Below the pieces are notes generated by a model. It saw only the letters and a list, made by a program, of their open reading frames with translations. It was not told the DNA's origin and ran no database searches. 64,000 bases of DNA from Cardiobacterium hominis (GTDB lineage Bacteria; Pseudomonadota; Gammaproteobacteria; Cardiobacteriales; Cardiobacteriaceae). Made by a program: the position numbers and the translations under genes. The stretch lies in contig NZ_LR134365.1 of assembly GCF_900637305.1 (NCBI RefSeq), forward strand, positions 2,100,501-2,164,500, in the 5' to 3' direction. The first letter of the stretch is position 1. The number at the start of each line of letters is the position of its first letter. Shown here piece by piece: positions 1-9,288 of this stretch.

Positions 1-219
1 CATGCCGCGGCCGTCGTCGCTGACGGAAAGCGAGCCGTCGGCGTGCAGGGTAACGCGGATGGTGGTGGCGTATCCGGCAAGTGCTTCATCGACGCTGTTG
101 TCGATGACTTCCTGCGCGAGGTGGTTGGGGCGGGTGGTGTCGGTGTACATGCCCGGTCGGCGACGGACGGGGTCAAGGCCTTTTAATACGTCGATGTCGG
201 CGGCGCGGTAGTTATTCAT
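1..219 (-). CDS. parE: DNA topoisomerase IV subunit B, N-terminal part (cut by window edge)
   Basis: Reading leftward from the ATG at 219, 73 codons stay open to the window edge. The product begins MNNYRAADIDVLKGLDPVRR and carries RPGMYTDTTRPNHL, EVIDNSVDEALAG and SDDGRGM, the ATP-binding GHKL signatures of type II topoisomerase B subunits. The wording RPGMYTDTTRPNHL is that of ParE rather than GyrB. ParE with ParC decatenates daughter chromosomes. Only the start of the ATPase domain is present. It lies downstream of pilU on the same strand but is separated by a terminator, so it is probably its own transcription unit. Confidence 0.93.
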   Translation of the reverse strand, partial: MNNYRAADIDVLKGLDPVRRRPGMYTDTTRPNHLAQEVIDNSVDEALAGYATTIRVTLHADGSLSVSDDGRGM

Positions 220-269
220 GCGAGGCTCCGGTGTGAGGTTCATAGCTGCGTAAGATTGTGAATGAACAA

Positions 270-293
270 GAAATGCCCCATAAGGGGCATTAT
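270..293 (-). terminator. Hairpin terminator after pilU
   Basis: An 8-bp perfect stem (272-279 with 284-291, aatgcccc/ggggcatt) has a 4-base loop and is followed on the minus strand by tctt. It lies between the end of pilU and the start of parE. It probably ends the pilT-pilU transcript. Confidence 0.6.
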
Positions 294-337
294 TCTTGGA
301 CAAATTTCTGTAGGTGCGTGATTTTAGCAGCAATATC

Positions 338-374
338 GCCCTCACCCCAACCCCTCTCCCAAAGGGAGAGGGGC
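338..374. repeat. Intergenic C-rich repeat (CCCTCACCCCAACCCCTCTCCC type)
   Basis: The block gccctcaccccaacccctct followed by cccaaagggagagggg forms a short hairpin. Close copies or their complements recur at about 7000-7110, 26724-26760, 41107-41145 and 41297-41333, always between genes. It is a dispersed repeat of this genome rather than a gene-specific signal. Confidence 0.75.
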
Positions 375-386
375 TTAATTGAGGCA

Positions 387-1685
387 TTACAGCTTGCCTT
401 CTTTGCGTAGGCGTTCGCGTTCTTCGCGGTCTTTGCGCATGAGTTCGCGCGAGAGCGCGTCGTCGCTTTTGACGCTGAAGATTTCGCCGCGTGATTGCAT
501 TTCCGGCGGCAGACGGCGGTTGGACTGGGCACGGATGCGGATGCGGAAGTTGTTTTCGGATTCGACGTAGTTGATGGCGTCCTGGAAGGAGATAACGCCC
601 GATTCGTACAGCTCGAAGATGCTGTGGTCGAAGGTAAAGACGCCTTCCGCCGGGTTGCCGCGTTCCATCGCCTCGGGAATGGAGCCGAGGTCGCCTTCGG
701 AGATGAGGTGGCTGATGTACGGGGTGTTCATCATCATTTCCATGGCGACTATCCGGCCGGGGCGGTCAGAGCGCGGAAGGAGGCGCTGGGTGATGAGGCA
801 GTGCAGGTTTTCTGCAAGTTCCGGCTGGATTTGGTGGCGCTGCTCACGCGGGAAGAAGTTGTAAATCCGCTCCAGCGCTTGTACGGAGTTGGTGGCGTGC
901 AGGGTCGCGAGACACAGGTGACCGGTTTCGGCGAAGTGCATCGCGTATTGCATGGTATCCACATCCCGGATTTCCCCGATGAGGATGACGTCCGGCGCCT
1001 GACGCAGTGAGTTTTTCAACGCGGTGCCGTAGGAGGCGGTGTCAATGCCGACTTCACGCTGGATGACCACGGATTTTTTCGGCTTGTGCACGAATTCGAT
1101 CGGGTCTTCGACGGTGATGATGTGGTTGCTGGAGTTTTCGTTGCGGTGATCGATCATCGAAGCCAGCGTGGTGGATTTACCGTTACCGGTCGCCCCGATG
1201 ACGATAACCAGACCGCGTTTGACCATGGAGATTTTTTTCAGAATGTCCGGTACCGGCAATTCGAGGTCGTCCAGTTTCGGAATCATCGCCGGAATCAGAC
1301 GTAGCACGAGGCCGGGAACGTTTTTCTGCAGGTAAACGTTGACCCGCAGGTAGGTAACGTTCGGCACTTCCACCATCATGTTCAGTTCGTGGTTGCGCAG
1401 GAATTCGCGGAAGGCTTCCGGACGCGAGATGACCTCAATCAGGTTATAGACGTCGCCCTCTTCCATGTATTTTTTGGTGTAGTTGAGCTGGCCGTCGGTT
1501 TTGATGCTGATGTAGTTCTCGGAGTTGATGAAGATATCCGACGCTTTTTTCTCGGCGGCGTGCGCCACCAGTTTGTCGAACATCGGCCGCAGTTCTTCGC
1601 GCGCCATGCTGGTTTTTTTCTGGGCGATTTCGTCGCGGCTGATCGGGGTGAGATCAAGGGCGGTATCAAGGGTTGCGTGTTCCAT
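387..1685 (-). CDS. pilU: Type IV pilus retraction ATPase, PilU type
   Basis: Secretion-superfamily ATPase of 432 residues. Walker A is GATGNGKST at about residues 164-172, Walker B VILIGEIRD at 233-241 and the His box HLCLATLHA at 256-264. The PAS-like N-terminal domain of PilT/PilU precedes them. A PilT-like core with MVKRGLVIVIG and a long charged C-terminal tail (DREERERLRKEG) is the PilU pattern. PilU helps PilT retract type IV pili under load, at the cytoplasmic base of the pilus. It starts 15 bases after pilT stops, so the two are co-transcribed. The length is slightly above the usual 370-385 because of an N-terminal extension; an internal Met at residue 27 is a possible alternative start. 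Confidence 0.93.
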   Translation of the reverse strand: MEHATLDTALDLTPISRDEIAQKKTSMAREELRPMFDKLVAHAAEKKASDIFINSENYISIKTDGQLNYTKKYMEEGDVYNLIEVISRPEAFREFLRNHELNMMVEVPNVTYLRVNVYLQKNVPGLVLRLIPAMIPKLDDLELPVPDILKKISMVKRGLVIVIGATGNGKSTTLASMIDHRNENSSNHIITVEDPIEFVHKPKKSVVIQREVGIDTASYGTALKNSLRQAPDVILIGEIRDVDTMQYAMHFAETGHLCLATLHATNSVQALERIYNFFPREQRHQIQPELAENLHCLITQRLLPRSDRPGRIVAMEMMMNTPYISHLISEGDLGSIPEAMERGNPAEGVFTFDHSIFELYESGVISFQDAINYVESENNFRIRIRAQSNRRLPPEMQSRGEIFSVKSDDALSRELMRKDREERERLRKEGKL

Positions 1686-1700
1686 GTTTCAACTCCGTGG

Positions 1701-2762
1701 TTAGCCGTGCAGGAAGAGGGTTTTGTCGTGCGCTTTCGAGGCGGCGGTTTGCCGGTCGATGAGGCCTTGTGACACCAGTTTTTGCAGGCATTGGTCAAGG
1801 GTTTGCATGCCGTATTGCGCACCGGTTTGGATGGAGGAATAGATTTGCGCGATTTTGTCTTCGCGGATGAGGTTTTTCACCGCTGAAGTGGCGACGAGGA
1901 TTTCGTGCGCAGCGATACGGCCGCCGGCGATTTTCTTCAAAAGCGTTTGCGCGATAACTGCCCGCAGTGATTCGGAGAGCATGGAGCGTACCAGTTGTTT
2001 TTCTTCGCCGGGGAAGACATCGATGATACGGTCAATGGTTTTTGCCGCAGACGAGGTGTGCAGGGTGCCAAACACCAAGTGACCGGTTTCGGCGGCGGTC
2101 AGCGCAAGGCGGATGGTTTCCAGGTCGCGCAACTCACCAACGAGAATGATGTCCGGGTCTTCACGCAGCGCGGCGCGCAGGGCGTTGGAGAAACTTTGCG
2201 TGTCGCGGTGTACCTCGCGCTGGTTCACCAGGCATTTTTTCGATTCGTGCACGAATTCAATCGGATCTTCGATGGTAAGGATGTGTTCGTGGCGGTTTTC
2301 GTTGATGTGGTTTAGCATCGCCGCCAGCGTGGTGGACTTGCCGGAACCGGTCGGGCCGGTAACCAATACGAGGCCACGCGGCACGTCAATAATATCGACG
2401 AATTTTTCCGGCGCTTTCAGATCCTCAAGCGACAGCACGCGGCTCGGAATCGTCCGGAACACCACCGCCAGACCGCGGTTCTGGTTAAAAACGTTTACCC
2501 GGAAACGGGCGATACCCTTGACTTCGGTGGAGAAGTCCGCCTCCCAGTGCTCCTCGAAGTTCTTGACCTGCGTATCGGTCATGATGGAATAAATCATGTC
2601 GCGCAGTTGCTGGCGGTCCAGCGGCGGCAGGTTGAGACGCTTGATATCGCCGTCCACGCGAATCATCGGCGGCAACTCAGAACTCAAGTGCAAGTCCGAC
2701 GCCTTCTGCTTGTCAGTAAACCGCAGCAGGTCGTCCAGTTTGGTTTCGTGCTTATCGCTCAT
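1701..2762 (-). CDS. pilT: Type IV pilus retraction ATPase PilT
   Basis: Hexameric ATPase of 353 residues that depolymerises type IV pili for twitching motility and DNA uptake. Visible motifs are Walker A GPTGSGKS (136-143), the Asp box ILTIEDPIEFVH, Walker B DIILVGELRD (204-213), the His box GHLVFGTLHT and a C-terminal AVKNLIRED segment matching the AIRNLIRE motif needed for retraction. The start at 2762 has a good AAGGATG ribosome site. It is the first gene of pilT-pilU and is divergent from proC. Twitching fits the pitting colonies of this bacterial group. Confidence 0.96.
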   Translation of the reverse strand: MSDKHETKLDDLLRFTDKQKASDLHLSSELPPMIRVDGDIKRLNLPPLDRQQLRDMIYSIMTDTQVKNFEEHWEADFSTEVKGIARFRVNVFNQNRGLAVVFRTIPSRVLSLEDLKAPEKFVDIIDVPRGLVLVTGPTGSGKSTTLAAMLNHINENRHEHILTIEDPIEFVHESKKCLVNQREVHRDTQSFSNALRAALREDPDIILVGELRDLETIRLALTAAETGHLVFGTLHTSSAAKTIDRIIDVFPGEEKQLVRSMLSESLRAVIAQTLLKKIAGGRIAAHEILVATSAVKNLIREDKIAQIYSSIQTGAQYGMQTLDQCLQKLVSQGLIDRQTAASKAHDKTLFLHG

Positions 2763-2912
2763 AACAACATCCTTTTTCTTTCGTTAAAAAAAATCAAGAA
2801 ATGTATTTTACCGAAAAACGGCGGAAAACAAAGCCAAACTTCACGCCCGCCCGCGGCAAACATGATAAGATTCGCCCGATTTTCACCCAGAAAGACCCAG
2901 GGACACCCGCCC

Positions 2913-3755
2913 ATGACAACAACCATCGGTTTTCTCGGCGCCGGCCACATGGGCGCCGCGATTATCAGCGGCCTGCTCGCAGACCAAGAAAACGGCTTCA
3001 CCGGCAAACAAATCCACGCCACTTGTCGCACCCCGGCGAGCGCCGCCGCCCTCAAACAAATCCACGGCATAAATGCCCATACCGATAACCGCCAGCTCGT
3101 CAAAGACTGCGACTACCTCATCCTCGGCGTCAAACCCACACAAATGAAAGCCGTGCTGGACGAACTTGCCACTTACGACCTGGACGACAAAATCCTCATC
3201 ACGCTGGCCGCCGGCATCCGCATCGAGCACTACCGCCGCATCCTGGGCGACGATGCCGTCATCATCCGCGCCATGCCGAACATCGCTGCCTCGCACCAAG
3301 CCTCACTTACCGGCGTCTATAGCGACAGCGAGCTTGACCCCGAAGAAGAAGCGCTGATTAACACCATCTTCAGCGCCATCGGCGAAACCGCCTGGCTGGA
3401 CGATGAAACCCAAATCGACGGCATCACCGCCCTTTCCGGCAGCGGCATCGCCTACTTCTTCCGCCTGATGCAGGCGATGCTGGACGCTGGCGAGCGCTAC
3501 GGCTTCGAACGCGACGAACTCTACGACATCATCACCTGGACGGCCGTCGGCGCGGGCACCCTCGCGCTCGATAACAATGCCACCCCGCCAGAATTCGCCG
3601 ACTACTGCAAACAAATCGCCGTCCCCGGCGGCACCACCGAAGCGGCACTTGACATCTTTAACCATGCCAACCTTGACCGCATCGTTGATGATGCCATGGC
3701 TGCCGTCGCCGCACGCAGCCGCGCCATTGCCGACGAACTCACCCGCGACTGGTAA
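2913..3755 (+). CDS. proC: Pyrroline-5-carboxylate reductase
   Basis: 280 residues. The N-terminal Rossmann motif is GFLGAGHMG (6-14), with the ProC signatures VKP, RAMPNI and the C-terminal ALSGSGIAYFF and KQIAVPGGTTEAAL. It catalyses the last step of proline synthesis, reducing pyrroline-5-carboxylate with NAD(P)H in the cytosol. The frame is open further upstream, but ATG 2913 gives the normal family start MTTTIGFLGAG; the ribosome site is weak (caggga). It heads a run with yggT, yggU and mnmG. The proC-yggT-yggU order is common in proteobacteria. Confidence 0.95.
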   Translation: MTTTIGFLGAGHMGAAIISGLLADQENGFTGKQIHATCRTPASAAALKQIHGINAHTDNRQLVKDCDYLILGVKPTQMKAVLDELATYDLDDKILITLAAGIRIEHYRRILGDDAVIIRAMPNIAASHQASLTGVYSDSELDPEEEALINTIFSAIGETAWLDDETQIDGITALSGSGIAYFFRLMQAMLDAGERYGFERDELYDIITWTAVGAGTLALDNNATPPEFADYCKQIAVPGGTTEAALDIFNHANLDRIVDDAMAAVAARSRAIADELTRDW

Positions 3756-3793
3756 CCCCCCCCCCAAAAAACACGACAAACACGACCTCACAC

Positions 3794-4309
3794 ATGCAAG
3801 ACCTCATCATCTTCCTCGGCAAACTGGCCATCGCCCTCTTTATCGTCCGCTTCCATACCAACCTCTACCGCCTCGGCTTCAACCCCGTAGCCGCCAAACT
3901 GAACCGCGCAACCGATCCGCTCGTCCTGCCCTTCCGCAAACTGCTACCGGCCTCGCGCTTTGACTTCGGTGCGGTCATCGTCGCCGCCATCATCGCGCTG
4001 TTCGTCGCCTTCATCCTCATCCCTGCCCCTCTCGCCCTGCCGATTGCCCTGCTTATGCTGGTGAGCGTCTGGCTGAACACCGTCTTCTACGCCATCCTCA
4101 TCACCGTCATCGGCTCCTGGCTACAAACCGACCCGCGTCAGCCGGTAATGCAAATCGCGCTTTCCTGCAGCGACTGGCTGATGGCCCCCCTGCGCCGCAT
4201 CATCCCGCCGGTCGGCATGCTGGACTTCACCCCGATGGCAGCGCTGTTTCTCATCTACTTTGCCCAGCGTGGCATCGCCACCCTCATCCTCGGCGGCTTT
4301 GGCGGATAA
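3794..4309 (+). CDS. yggT: YggT family integral membrane protein
   Basis: 171 residues with two YGGT repeats, each a hydrophobic pair: helices near residues 5-20 and 55-95 and again near 125-170, with DPLVLPFRKLLP and WLMAPLRRIIPPVGMLDFTP at the repeat junctions. These loops are the family signature. YggT proteins sit in the inner membrane and have been linked to osmotic or potassium stress and membrane organisation; the exact role is unsettled. It starts 38 bases after proC and ends 3 bases before yggU, supporting one operon. Confidence 0.88.
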   Translation: MQDLIIFLGKLAIALFIVRFHTNLYRLGFNPVAAKLNRATDPLVLPFRKLLPASRFDFGAVIVAAIIALFVAFILIPAPLALPIALLMLVSVWLNTVFYAILITVIGSWLQTDPRQPVMQIALSCSDWLMAPLRRIIPPVGMLDFTPMAALFLIYFAQRGIATLILGGFGG

Positions 4310-4312
4310 AGC

Positions 4313-4606
4313 ATGCCCGCCGCCCAATGGGAACAAGGCGACCTCATCCTCGCCGTCAAAATCACCGCGCGCGCCAGCCGCGATCAATGCCAGGGCATCC
4401 ATGACGAGCGCTACAAAATCGCCATCACCGCGCCGCCCGAAGACGGCAAAGCCAACAAACACCTCACCGCCTGGCTTGCCAAAACCTTCGCCGTCGCCAA
4501 AAAAAACGTGGCGCTCCAAAGCGGTGCCTTCAGCCCGCTGAAAACCCTGCGCATCACCGCCCCCAAACACCTGCCGCCCGAATGGCAACTGCCCGAAAAA
4601 CCATGA
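4313..4606 (+). CDS. yggU: YggU/DUF167 family protein
   Basis: Small soluble protein of 97 residues with the DUF167 pattern: [10 protein letters not shown] near the start, [12 protein letters not shown] in the middle (the PPvdGkAN motif) and [23 protein letters not shown], the stretch that normally reads s..KS..K.v.I. Biochemical role unknown. Its stop overlaps the mnmG start in ATGA (4603-4606), so translation is probably coupled. The proC-yggT-yggU neighbourhood is the usual one for this family. Confidence 0.85.
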   Translation: MPAAQWEQGDLILAVKITARASRDQCQGIHDERYKIAITAPPEDGKANKHLTAWLAKTFAVAKKNVALQSGAFSPLKTLRITAPKHLPPEWQLPEKP

Positions 4607-6480
4607 AATACCCCATCCATTACGACGTCCTCGTCGTCGGCGGCGGTCACGCCGGCGTCGAAGCCGCCTGCGCCGCAGCCCGCATGGGCGCGCGCACCCT
4701 GCTGCTCACCCACAACATCGAAACCATCGGCCAAATGAGCTGCAACCCCGCCATTGGCGGCATCGGCAAAGGCCACCTCGTCAAAGAAATCGACGCCCTC
4801 GGCGGCATCATGGCGCGCGCTGCCGACCGCGCCGGCATCCAGTGGCGCATCCTCAACCGCCGCAAAGGCCCCGCCGTGCGTGCCACCCGTGCCCAGGCCG
4901 ACCGCATCCTCTACAAAGCGGCGGTGCGCGAAATCGTCGAAAACCAGCCCAACCTCGACATCTTCCAAACCCCCGTCACCGACCTCATCCTCGAAGGCAC
5001 GCGCATCGCCGGCGTCAAAAGCCAACACCAAATCGACTACTACGCCACCGCCACCGTCCTCACCGCCGGCACCTTCCTCGGCGGCAAAATCCACGTCGGC
5101 CTCAACAGCTTTGCCGGAGGCCGCGCCGGCGACCCGCCTGCGAACGAACTCGCCGCCCGCCTGCACGACCTGCCCTTCGCCCTCGCCCGCATGAAAACTG
5201 GCACGCCGCCGCGCCTGGACGCGCGCACCGTTGATTACAGCCGCATGGAAGCCCAACCGGGCGACACCCCGCTGCCCGTCTTCTCCTACCTCGGCAATGC
5301 CGCCGAACACCCGCGCCAAGTCGCCTGCCACATCACCCGCACCAACGAACGCACGCACGACATCATCCGCGCCTACATCGACCAGGCGCCGATGTACGCG
5401 GGCGTCATCAAAGACGCCTTCGGCCCGCGCTACTGCCCCTCCATCGAAGACAAAGTCATGCGCTTTGCCGACAAGGACAGCCACCAAATCTTCATCGAAC
5501 CCGAAAGCCTGACCACCAACGAACTCTACCCGAACGGCGTCTCCACCAGCCTGCCGTTTGCAGCACAAATCGCCTACATCCAAACCATCCCCGGCCTCGA
5601 ACAGGCGCGCATCACCCGTCCCGGCTACGCCATCGAATACGACTACTTCGACCCGCAGCACCTCAAACACAGCCTGGAAAGCCGCCACATCGACAACCTC
5701 TACCTTGCCGGACAAATCAACGGCACCACCGGCTACGAAGAAGCGGGCGCGCAAGGCCTGCTGGCGGGCATCAACGCCGCCCGCCGTGCGCGCGACCTCG
5801 AACCCTGGTACCCCGAACGCGAACAAGCCTACCTCGGCGTCCTCATCGACGACCTCATCACCCAAGGCACACGCGAACCGTACCGGATGTTCACCAGCCG
5901 CGCCGAGCACCGCCTGCTCTTGCGCGAAGACAACGCCGACGCACGTTTGACCGCCATTGGCCACGAGCTTGGCGTCGTGGGCGAACCCCGCTACCGCGCG
6001 TTCAGCGAAAAAATGGAAGCCATCGCGCGCGAACAAGAGCGGCTGCGCCACACCCTCATCCGCCAAGAACACCTGCCCGGTCTCTCCCAAAACCTTGCCG
6101 CCAGCGAACTGCTCAAACGCCCGGAAATCGACTACGCGACCCTTGCCGCCCTGCCCGGTTTCGACGCGCCATCGCTCGACGAAGCCGTCATCGAACAAAT
6201 CGACATCGCCGCCAAATACGCGGGCTACATCGAGCGCCAACAGAGTGAGGTCGCCAAACTCAAAGAAAACCGCGCACACCGCCTGCCGGTACCCTGCGAC
6301 TACCGCGCCATCCACGGCCTCTCGGCAGAAGTCGCCGAAAAACTCGACAAAATCCAGCCGGAAAACCTTGACCAGGCAGCACGCATCCCCGGCGTTACCC
6401 CTGCCGCCCTCTCCATCCTGCTCATCCACCTGAAAAAACAAAAAACGCCCCCCTCCCCCATCACCACCGGAACACCATGA
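4603..6480 (+). CDS. mnmG: tRNA uridine-34 5-carboxymethylaminomethyl enzyme MnmG (GidA)
   Basis: 625 residues. The FAD-binding motif [11 protein letters not shown] lies at about 11-21, followed by [40 protein letters not shown] and PGYAIEYDY, all MnmG signatures. The C-terminal helical domain ([22 protein letters not shown]) is intact. With MnmE it installs the cmnm5 group on wobble uridine of certain tRNAs. I chose ATG 4603, which gives the family start [15 protein letters not shown] and overlaps the yggU stop; an in-frame ATG at 4582 would add seven residues. Its stop overlaps the next gene in ATGA. Confidence 0.96.
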   Translation: MKYPIHYDVLVVGGGHAGVEAACAAARMGARTLLLTHNIETIGQMSCNPAIGGIGKGHLVKEIDALGGIMARAADRAGIQWRILNRRKGPAVRATRAQADRILYKAAVREIVENQPNLDIFQTPVTDLILEGTRIAGVKSQHQIDYYATATVLTAGTFLGGKIHVGLNSFAGGRAGDPPANELAARLHDLPFALARMKTGTPPRLDARTVDYSRMEAQPGDTPLPVFSYLGNAAEHPRQVACHITRTNERTHDIIRAYIDQAPMYAGVIKDAFGPRYCPSIEDKVMRFADKDSHQIFIEPESLTTNELYPNGVSTSLPFAAQIAYIQTIPGLEQARITRPGYAIEYDYFDPQHLKHSLESRHIDNLYLAGQINGTTGYEEAGAQGLLAGINAARRARDLEPWYPEREQAYLGVLIDDLITQGTREPYRMFTSRAEHRLLLREDNADARLTAIGHELGVVGEPRYRAFSEKMEAIAREQERLRHTLIRQEHLPGLSQNLAASELLKRPEIDYATLAALPGFDAPSLDEAVIEQIDIAAKYAGYIERQQSEVAKLKENRAHRLPVPCDYRAIHGLSAEVAEKLDKIQPENLDQAARIPGVTPAALSILLIHLKKQKTPPSPITTGTP

Positions 6481-6989
6481 CCCCCAAACAACCACCCGCC
6501 GCCGACAAACCCAACTGGGGCGAGCCCGTCTTCCCCATCCACGCACCCTACCCCGGCGGCTACAGCCCGACGGGCAGTCCGCGATTCCCCGGCATCGCGC
6601 CTGACGCACCGCCGCTTACCCACAAAATTCGCATCACCACGGCGCCAGACCCCACACCACCGCCGGAACCGGTAGTACAAAAAACACAGACGGATAACGC
6701 AGAACCCGCGCCCCGCCTGCCACGAACCCCATCCCAAACCAAACCCAAGGACCCCCGTATGGCACTCGGAAAACTCCTCTTTGGTGGCGGCAACCGCCGC
6801 ACGCCCGTCCTCGAATGGCAAAAACTCAAAAGTCGCAACAACAAATACACGCCGGAACTCTACCGCACCGCCGTCCCCGGCGGCTGGCTCATCAGCCAGA
6901 GCTTAACCGGCGGCCTCGTCTTCCTCCCCGACCCCGAACACGAATGGGACGGCGACTCCCTCACCCTCTACCCGAACAACAACGACTAG
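6477..6989 (+). CDS. Hypothetical protein with proline-rich N-terminus
   Basis: 170 residues if read from the ATG overlapping the mnmG stop (ATGA at 6477-6480). The first 90 residues are proline-rich and low complexity ([22 protein letters not shown]). The last 75 look folded: [14 protein letters not shown], then [26 protein letters not shown] and [14 protein letters not shown]. An ATG at 6759 has an AAGGA site 8 bases upstream and would make only the C-terminal part, so that may be the true or a second start. No signal peptide or membrane segment. I do not recognise a characterised family. Confidence 0.6.
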   Translation: MTPKQPPAADKPNWGEPVFPIHAPYPGGYSPTGSPRFPGIAPDAPPLTHKIRITTAPDPTPPPEPVVQKTQTDNAEPAPRLPRTPSQTKPKDPRMALGKLLFGGGNRRTPVLEWQKLKSRNNKYTPELYRTAVPGGWLISQSLTGGLVFLPDPEHEWDGDSLTLYPNNND

Positions 6990-6997
6990 CGAATAAG

Positions 6998-7240
6998 CCC
7001 CTCTCCCTTTGGAAGGGTTAGGGCGTGTATGCATTTCAGCGGATAAGCCCCTCTCCCTCTGGGACAAGCATTGCTCGTCCGTAGGACGAGAGAGGGGTTG
7101 GGGTGAGGGCAGTAATCAATTGAAAAACCAGAATTTCGATTCATCAACAACATCGCCCTAGCGGATGCCCCCTTCTCCCTTTAGGGCAAGAGAGGCGTTG
7201 GAGTGAGGACAAAAACAACACAACCACATGATTCCATTTC
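6998..7240. repeat. Cluster of dispersed C-rich repeats between two genes
   Basis: No gene is evident between 6990 and 7360. The stretch holds three degenerate copies of the cccctctccctttggg / gagaggggttggggtgaggg hairpin (about 6998-7015, 7046-7110, 7165-7208). One begins with ttagggcgtgtatgcatttc (7017-7036), resembling the left end of the mobile-element-like repeats at 26577 and 41270. The rest is AT-richer and carries the upstream region of serC. Confidence 0.65.
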
Positions 7241-7360
7241 CAGAACCAATACCAAAACATCAAGCGGATACAATGTCGAAACCAAATTCCAAACATGCAC
7301 CCTGCCCTCCCCTGTGGAGGGCAACGCATTCATCCCAATAACGACAAAGGAGACCCAACC

Positions 7361-8440
7361 ATGACCCACCGCATCCACAACTTCTGCGCCGGCCCCTGCA
7401 CCCTGCCGCTATCCGTGCTCGAAGAAGCGCGCGCCGAGCTGACCGACTTCCAGGGCTGCGGCATGTCCGTGCTGGAAATCAGCCACCGCAGCGCCCGCTT
7501 CGAAGCACTGCATCACGAAACCCTCGCCCTTGCCAGCCGCCTCATCGGCGCGCCGGACGACTTCCAGGCACTGCTCCTGCCCGGCGGCGCACACCAACAA
7601 TTCGACATGATTCCGCTCAACCTGCTCGCCGACGACGGCAGCGCCGCCTACATCGACAGCGGCGTCTGGGCGGACAAAGCGCTGAAAGAAGCCGAGCGCG
7701 TCGGCCAAGCGCAAGCCATCTGGAGCGGGCGCGACGGCGGCTACACCACCCTGCCGGACAGCCTGCCCGCCCTGCCCGCCGACTGCCGCTACCTCTACCT
7801 CACCAGCAACGAAACCGTAAACGGCATCCAGTACCGCAGCTATCCCGAAGCCGCCGCGCCGCTGGTGATTGACGCCTCCTCCGACTACTACACCCGCGCC
7901 GACCTCCCCTGGGCGCGCTGTGCCATCGTCTATGGCGGCGTGCAGAAAAACCTCGCCCCGGCAGGGCTTGCCCTCGTTTACGTGCGCCGCGACCTCCTCA
8001 CCGACCACCCGCGCGTGCCGCGCTTCCTCACCTACGCCGCGCACGCCGCCGCCAACAGCCTCTACAACACCCCGCCTACCTGGCAAATCTACCTGCTGCA
8101 CAAAGTAATGCAGTGGATTGAAAGCAAAGGCGGCATCATTCACTTTGACCGCGCCAGCCAGGAAAAATCGGCACTGCTTTACGACTACCTCGACCGCAGC
8201 GACTACTACACGAACACCATCGCGCCAGCCTACCGCTCACGCACCAACATCGTCTTCCGCACCCGCAGCGCCGAACTCGATACCCGCTTCTGGCAAGAGG
8301 CGGAAAAAAACGGCCTCTCCGGTCTCAAAGGCCACAAAATCGTCGGCGGCCTGCGCGCCAGCCTCTACAACGCCCTCGACATTCGCTCAGTACACGCCCT
8401 AATTGACTACATGGACGCCTTCGCCGCTGAAAATCCCTAA
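7361..8440 (+). CDS. serC: Phosphoserine aminotransferase
   Basis: 359 residues, class V PLP enzyme. It begins HRIHNFCAGPCTLP, the usual SerC opening (yNF.aGPa.LP), followed by MSVLEISHRS and the lysine segment YGGVQKNLAPAGLA that binds PLP. The C-terminal region GLKGHKIVGGLRASLYNA is the family's GHRsvGGmRASiYNA motif. It makes 3-phosphoserine for serine synthesis and serves pyridoxal phosphate synthesis. ATG 7361 has an AAAGGAGA ribosome site; an in-frame upstream ATG at 7295 lies before that site and is unlikely. Unlike in many enterics, aroA is not next door. Confidence 0.95.
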   Translation: MTHRIHNFCAGPCTLPLSVLEEARAELTDFQGCGMSVLEISHRSARFEALHHETLALASRLIGAPDDFQALLLPGGAHQQFDMIPLNLLADDGSAAYIDSGVWADKALKEAERVGQAQAIWSGRDGGYTTLPDSLPALPADCRYLYLTSNETVNGIQYRSYPEAAAPLVIDASSDYYTRADLPWARCAIVYGGVQKNLAPAGLALVYVRRDLLTDHPRVPRFLTYAAHAAANSLYNTPPTWQIYLLHKVMQWIESKGGIIHFDRASQEKSALLYDYLDRSDYYTNTIAPAYRSRTNIVFRTRSAELDTRFWQEAEKNGLSGLKGHKIVGGLRASLYNALDIRSVHALIDYMDAFAAENP

Positions 8441-8469
8441 CACAAAACGCAGATTGAATTAAGTGTTTG

Positions 8470-8545
8470 CCATTTGAATTTGCCTCCCCTGCGAAGCGGG
8501 GAGAGTGTGTAAAAACCGCGTAGCGACCGCATCCAAAATGAAATA
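8470..8545. repeat. Repeat with CTCCCC..GCGGGGAG hairpin and CGCGTAGCGAC core
   Basis: After serC, ctcccctgcgaagcggggag (8484-8503) forms a hairpin followed by taaaaaccgcgtagcgaccgc. The same arrangement occurs at 26606-26665 after groEL (ccccgcggagcggggg, then taaaaagtcgcgtagcgacgg). It may double as the serC terminator. No gene lies between 8441 and 8653. Confidence 0.6.
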
Positions 8546-8653
8546 CAAACAGCCCTCGGCGCAGCGCATAACCCAACATCCGCGCTACCAAATTGCCCCG
8601 TTGCGTTGCCCCGCCGTACAAAAGCGCACTGCCCACCCGCGAAACAGACAAAC

Positions 8654-9145
8654 ATGAACCTGCACATCACCCCCTGCGAACCCGCTGACTGCGACACCAT
8701 CGACCGCCTGACCGCCCTTGCCTACGCACCCAGCGGCCTCGCACCAGACGACCCGTACTTCATCGAAATCCTGAACGCCGCCCAACGCGCGCAACAGGCG
8801 CTAGTGCTCGTCGCGCGACAAAACGGCGTACCCGTCGGCACCCTCACCTGCGCCCTGCCCGGCAGCAGCTGGCAAGAAATCGCCCGTGCCCACGAAGCCG
8901 AACTGCGCATCCTTGCCGTTGCGCCAGAAGCGCAGCGGCGAGGCATCGGCAGCGCGCTCGTGCGCGCCAGCATGGAACACGCGCGCCGCGCGGGTTGCAC
9001 CGCGCTCGTCCTCTCCAGCGCCGCCTGGATGCACGCCGGACACCGCCTCTACGAACGCCTCGGCTTCCATCACACCCCGGAACGCGACTGGCAACCGCGC
9101 GCCGATGTCCACCTCACCACCTACCGCCTGGATCTAGCGCCATAA
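8654..9145 (+). CDS. GNAT family N-acetyltransferase
   Basis: 163 residues. The acetyl-CoA loop is ELRILAVAPEAQRRGIGSAL (motif A, Q/RxxGxG/A as RRGIGSA), followed by GCTALVLSSAAWMHAGHRLY and ERLGFHHTPERD, the usual beta6-alpha4 end of GNAT enzymes. The acetyl acceptor cannot be told from sequence. ATG 8654 gives the compact domain start MNLHITPCEPADCD; an in-frame ATG at 8606 would add 16 residues running into repeat-like DNA. It stands alone between repeats and is convergent with ntrX. Confidence 0.85.
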   Translation: MNLHITPCEPADCDTIDRLTALAYAPSGLAPDDPYFIEILNAAQRAQQALVLVARQNGVPVGTLTCALPGSSWQEIARAHEAELRILAVAPEAQRRGIGSALVRASMEHARRAGCTALVLSSAAWMHAGHRLYERLGFHHTPERDWQPRADVHLTTYRLDLAP

Positions 9146-9150
9146 TTTGC

Positions 9151-9276
9151 ACGTGGGGTGGGGCTTGCCCCGCCCTGTTCTGCGACCACGAAATAATGGT
9201 GCGCCCAGGCGCATGCTACGTATCGTGAAAAACCGCGCTGGGGCGCGGTAATGCGGTGGGGCGTTCCCCACCCTAC
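9151..9276. repeat. Inverted-repeat element between convergent genes
   Basis: The left end gtggggtggggcttgccccg (9153-9172) and the right end ggtggggcgttccccaccct (9255-9274) are G/C-rich mirror sequences around a roughly 80-base core containing further short palindromes (gcgcccaggcgc, ccgcgctggggcgcgg). It lies between the convergent acetyltransferase and ntrX genes and could act as a two-way terminator. A small non-autonomous element is possible, but no second copy is in the window. Confidence 0.45.
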
Positions 9277-9288
9277 AGTTTCCGGCGG

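Noticed and set aside
4411..6609. Very long open frame opposite mnmG (732 codons, minus strand)
   Set aside because: It is an antisense shadow caused by high GC at third positions; the plus strand encodes an unmistakable MnmG and the minus-strand product is low-complexity Val/Gly/Asp-rich.
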